Below are positions 62,401 to 64,000 of a stretch of 64,000 nucleotides of DNA, in pieces. The notes beneath the pieces are model-generated. The model saw only the letters and a list, made by a program, of their open reading frames with translations, was not told the DNA's origin and did no database searches. This DNA is from an uncultured bacterium. GTDB lineage: Bacteria > Verrucomicrobiota > Lentisphaeria > Victivallales > Victivallaceae. Numbering within the stretch: the stretch's first letter is position 1; each line of letters opens with the position of its first letter. The translations under genes were made by a program, and so were the position numbers. The stretch covers positions 10,763-74,762 of the forward strand of contig URVC01000016.1 of the NCBI GenBank assembly GCA_900551245.1, read 5' to 3'.

Positions 62401-63871
62401 GCCGACCGCTTTCGGTTATTTCGCAGCGAAATCCGGTTCCGATACCGTGAACTGGAGCCTCCCGCTGCCGAAGGATGAACTCCCTGCCTATCCCGGCTGC
62501 CGGATCGGAGGCGACGTGGACACCGTCATCAACGAGGTTTACGCAAAAGCAGCCCGGTTTATCGGCGGGAGCCGTCCGGTCGCCACGGCGAACTTCATCC
62601 ATCCCTTCAAACCGTCCCATCCCGGCCGGAATATGAGCCTGCACATGTGGTTGCACGGCACCCCCGGTACGGCCGTTGCTCCGTTTGGCCTGAATCCCCG
62701 GAATCTGGAAAACTTCAAGGCCCGCCTCGCCTATCGATTGCTGACCCCGGTGGAACAATACGGATACAAGAGTGCCTCCCGGTGGCGGGAAGAGCCTTAC
62801 AGCGGCCTGCGTTACCCGGTCTGTTTCAACAGCCCCCGCGTACATCATACGAAGTTTGCCCCTGGAACAGGTTCCAATTTCAATATCTGCGATGCGAATG
62901 AGAGTGTCTACATGATCACGACGGTGGCGTGCGCGGTGGCGGAACAGTTCGGCCAGCGGGAGTTCATCCGGGCAAATCCAACATGGTTCCGGTGGTTCAC
63001 GAAGCTGATTTTCAGCGGGGATGATCCGGTGACTCTGACCGGGCATTGCGGGGAGTCCGGGCAGGCTGCTTCGATCGACATGCTCAATTGCGAATATGCC
63101 GGAATGATGAACGTCGCCCGGATCGCGGAGATTCTCGGCGACGAAGCCTGGCGGGATCAGGCGCTTTACCGCGCCGCCCGGCGAACGGTTCCAACGCTCG
63201 CGCGTTTCTCGTTTAAAAACTACATCCGTGAGACAGGTCTGGCCCTGTTTAAAGTCGAAGATGTTTACGGGACTGGATTTACCGAATCGGGATATGAATA
63301 CCGTTTCGGCGTGGTTCCCCGCAACACCTCCTATCACCTCTACGATATGAGCCAGGGGATTCCGCCGCGGCTTCTCAAACTCTATGCCGATTACATTCCG
63401 AAAGGACAGGAGGAGTATCTCCGCCGTTTCATCCGCCCTTCGCTATATGATGGGAATGGAGTATTCCGGCAGGATCATGCCGTGATGAACATGGCGGTTC
63501 GCCTTGGAGGGCTTTCCGCGGAAGAGCGGTTGAAATTTGTAAAAGACTGCTTGGCAAACGGTAAACTTCTCCAGCGCCTCAGCGGAGACTATCCAGGTAT
63601 ACGCCTGACCTCCAATGTGACGATGGCGCTGGATTTCATCTATGGTGACGTTCGTGCGACGGACTGCCGCGATCTGGATATCCGTTCCTTCCACTACGAT
63701 CCACAACGGAAAATGATTTCTGCTGAAATTGCAGCGGGGAAAGAACCGAAGCTGGTTCTTCGAAGCGATTTTCCGCCCGTCGAGCCCGCATATCCGGCAA
63801 TGGAGGACGGCAACTTTGAGATTCCATTGAAGTCGAATCAGCTCAATACGGTGCAGATCCGATTGAAGTGA
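59447..63871 (+). CDS. Giant secreted multidomain protein of cassette E, with tandem N-terminal duplication
   Basis: 1474 residues from the ATG at 59447 (AGGAGG 8 bases upstream), signal peptide to about residue 24. Residues 28-173 and 190-336 are clear tandem copies of one beta-sandwich: TLTPGAQNN / TLIPGPQNN, FRACCPDGG / FRARCPEGG, HWGPEIKISG / HWGPKITISG. Next come an amidotransferase-like segment (about 360-560; LKVYFHLDNDDDVAV), a sandwich domain (about 630-760), and a C-terminal helical region (about 1100-1400; YMITTVACAVAEQFG, LTGHCGESGQAASIDMLNCEYAGMMNVARI) that looks like an (alpha/alpha) toroid of the lyase/hydrolase type. No family is recognised; it is probably a polysaccharide-degrading enzyme. 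It ends cassette E. Confidence 0.75.
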   Translation: MSRKVKLLILSFLTIIPFLLLHAAPSAWQTIPTLLTSDSDARIESVSPAAFRLTLTPGAQNNAKCGTQLVYTMNAPVKNPKQIAFRACCPDGGTISAKFVVSAQENGKSVPHWGPEIKISGKEWKNYVLRLDKDLGMPDKEYHIWQIKPGVGIVNPRGGQAVTVVMEDFRFEDAPALPAAATRPQRKNADWSYIPETLSKDSRAEMESFSPTEFTLTLIPGPQNNSNCAVQVVRSVDAPVHAQGKLVFRARCPEGGSVQVHLILSTRQNGKVVMHWGPKITISGREFARYHFGLDSTFGLLDQEYLIRQIKPFIGINGTQAGKKVTVEFRDFQIGSAESLGLGSDQAEVIVYPPARPRQAPAPDALKVYFHLDNDDDVAVSAKGLTDPIPYRGYREMLLDTVKDVATLCDSPEEADVIVYSAAARDPKAAARIAAAVRKGTGLYAAANIADPEVAELIPAEVTVREVSGFPERSALKPTGKNAALFRELSDAKFGIYRDLRPRPGAEILLTGDNGAPLLVRRGKVIYNAFGLGCGLIREKAAIDPFLLRVLSELTGRKLAEKELSSPRRNGDGWQEGITAENIGRVGFALGDGLLCETIRNNLSVASGSGEYEFLEKAAPKLRLNKWHIRSISGAPAEQERDVDWNYSYGQIGVLELSCAPVIPEKWRGKPLFFQVERGIDDLAEVYFNDTLLGKVTRDMPNYWERPHRYRIPEDRIRFGAENKIRVVTENLRESGGFGSCPEILPPQPPRAARHVYVDRANPFGKGGKVVDTATGETHRFDTSLAFPGIRWEFPGENTFLALSNLAAYAAVFRNGGLSVFDLRTPPRLTGKWDKPVLLLFPKDQGIPLLLVFSKQPDSVSFDFSGGELSGLTVTRRGGIGMILPLWIEGNRRVSTIGWEKKLPEEFLRKIDFWIPKAYAYPIAAREYFKIDREKGRIQIRTTYSYRKTANDWKIKPEPFASVSPLAYFTRGMLFESPEAENWQLPTAFGYFAAKSGSDTVNWSLPLPKDELPAYPGCRIGGDVDTVINEVYAKAARFIGGSRPVATANFIHPFKPSHPGRNMSLHMWLHGTPGTAVAPFGLNPRNLENFKARLAYRLLTPVEQYGYKSASRWREEPYSGLRYPVCFNSPRVHHTKFAPGTGSNFNICDANESVYMITTVACAVAEQFGQREFIRANPTWFRWFTKLIFSGDDPVTLTGHCGESGQAASIDMLNCEYAGMMNVARIAEILGDEAWRDQALYRAARRTVPTLARFSFKNYIRETGLALFKVEDVYGTGFTESGYEYRFGVVPRNTSYHLYDMSQGIPPRLLKLYADYIPKGQEEYLRRFIRPSLYDGNGVFRQDHAVMNMAVRLGGLSAEERLKFVKDCLANGKLLQRLSGDYPGIRLTSNVTMALDFIYGDVRATDCRDLDIRSFHYDPQRKMISAEIAAGKEPKLVLRSDFPPVEPAYPAMEDGNFEIPLKSNQLNTVQIRLK

Positions 63872-63893
63872 ATTATTTGGTGCAAGAAGACAT

Positions 63894-63939
63894 ACGACCT
63901 TACGGGCATTTTGCAAAAGATGTCCCGTAAAGTCGTTTT
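63894..63939 (+). terminator. Rho-independent terminator after the giant secreted protein
   Basis: A 16-base imperfect stem from 63894 (ACGAC...TTACGGGCAT) pairs with ATG...CCCGTAA...GTCGT ending at 63936, followed by TTT. The final 60 bases of the window are AT-rich, with GGAGG near 63976 but no following ATG. Confidence 0.72.
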
Positions 63940-64000
63940 GACTAAGAACTTATCAACTAATAATATCATAACGGAGGATAAATTGCCATAATTTTATTCA

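Noticed and set aside
1..64000. Search for CRISPR arrays, tRNA/rRNA genes, insertion sequences and SusC/SusD pairs
   Set aside because: No regularly spaced repeats, cloverleaf-like genes, transposases or TonB-receptor pairs were found by reading; absence by eye is not proof.

Overview
The window looks like a chromosomal segment of a Lentisphaerota (Victivallis-like) bacterium. It is GC-rich overall and carries six intact and one decayed type II-secretion pseudopilin-like genes (FTLIELL(I/V)VIAIIAILA helix, mostly with an H-x9-DG C-terminus). These sit beside many secreted clan-A glycoside hydrolases and beside GntR/LacI-fold or AraC regulators. The taxonomic call is inference from gene style. 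No rRNA, tRNA, CRISPR array, IS element or phage module was seen.

Layout. 0-3.6 kb: housekeeping genes: a MurB-Ddl fusion that runs off the left edge, HisI, and a RACo-like ferredoxin/ASKHA activator. 3.6-13 kb: cassette A: a divergent GH50-like enzyme, regulator, pseudopilin, GH110-like enzyme, beta-helix protein and GH113-like enzyme. 13.2-18.3 kb: cassette B (minus strand, lower GC): regulator, pseudopilin, large clan-A enzyme. 18.6-25 kb: a dicarboxylate/amino-acid symporter, a polytopic membrane protein, a decayed AraC gene, an SSS symporter under a promoter with a twin operator, an AraC regulator and a decayed pseudopilin. 25-27.4 kb: GH38 alpha-mannosidase. 27.7-32.7 kb: cassette C: LacI regulator, pseudopilin, GH39-like enzyme. 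32.8-43.9 kb: a long minus-strand set reading sugar-acid dehydratase, KDPG/KDPGal-type aldolase, SDR dehydrogenase, GH39-like, GH50-like, pseudopilin, beta-propeller, MGH1-like and a serine-hydrolase lipoprotein, with a divergent PocR-AraC regulator. 44.9-48.5 kb: cassette D: regulator, pseudopilin, GH39-like enzyme with a domain inserted in its barrel. 48.9-52.9 kb: a sodium-pumping decarboxylase (alpha, beta, gamma) preceded by a small membrane/secreted protein. 53-54.9 kb: AT-richer orphan genes and a gene fragment. 55-63.9 kb: cassette E: AraC regulator divergent from a sialidase-like protein, CE7 esterase, pseudopilin and a 1474-residue secreted protein.

How it works together. The region reads as a tandem set of glycan-use loci. 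Each has its own sugar-sensing regulator and its own pseudopilin, and in five of the seven cases the pseudopilin lies immediately upstream of a signal-peptide-bearing enzyme. No SusC/SusD pair was seen; the recurring partner here is the pseudopilin. Released sugars would enter through the SSS and similar symporters. At least one sugar would be oxidised by an SDR / sugar-acid dehydratase / aldolase route towards pyruvate, and decarboxylation of a C4 acid would be coupled to sodium export.
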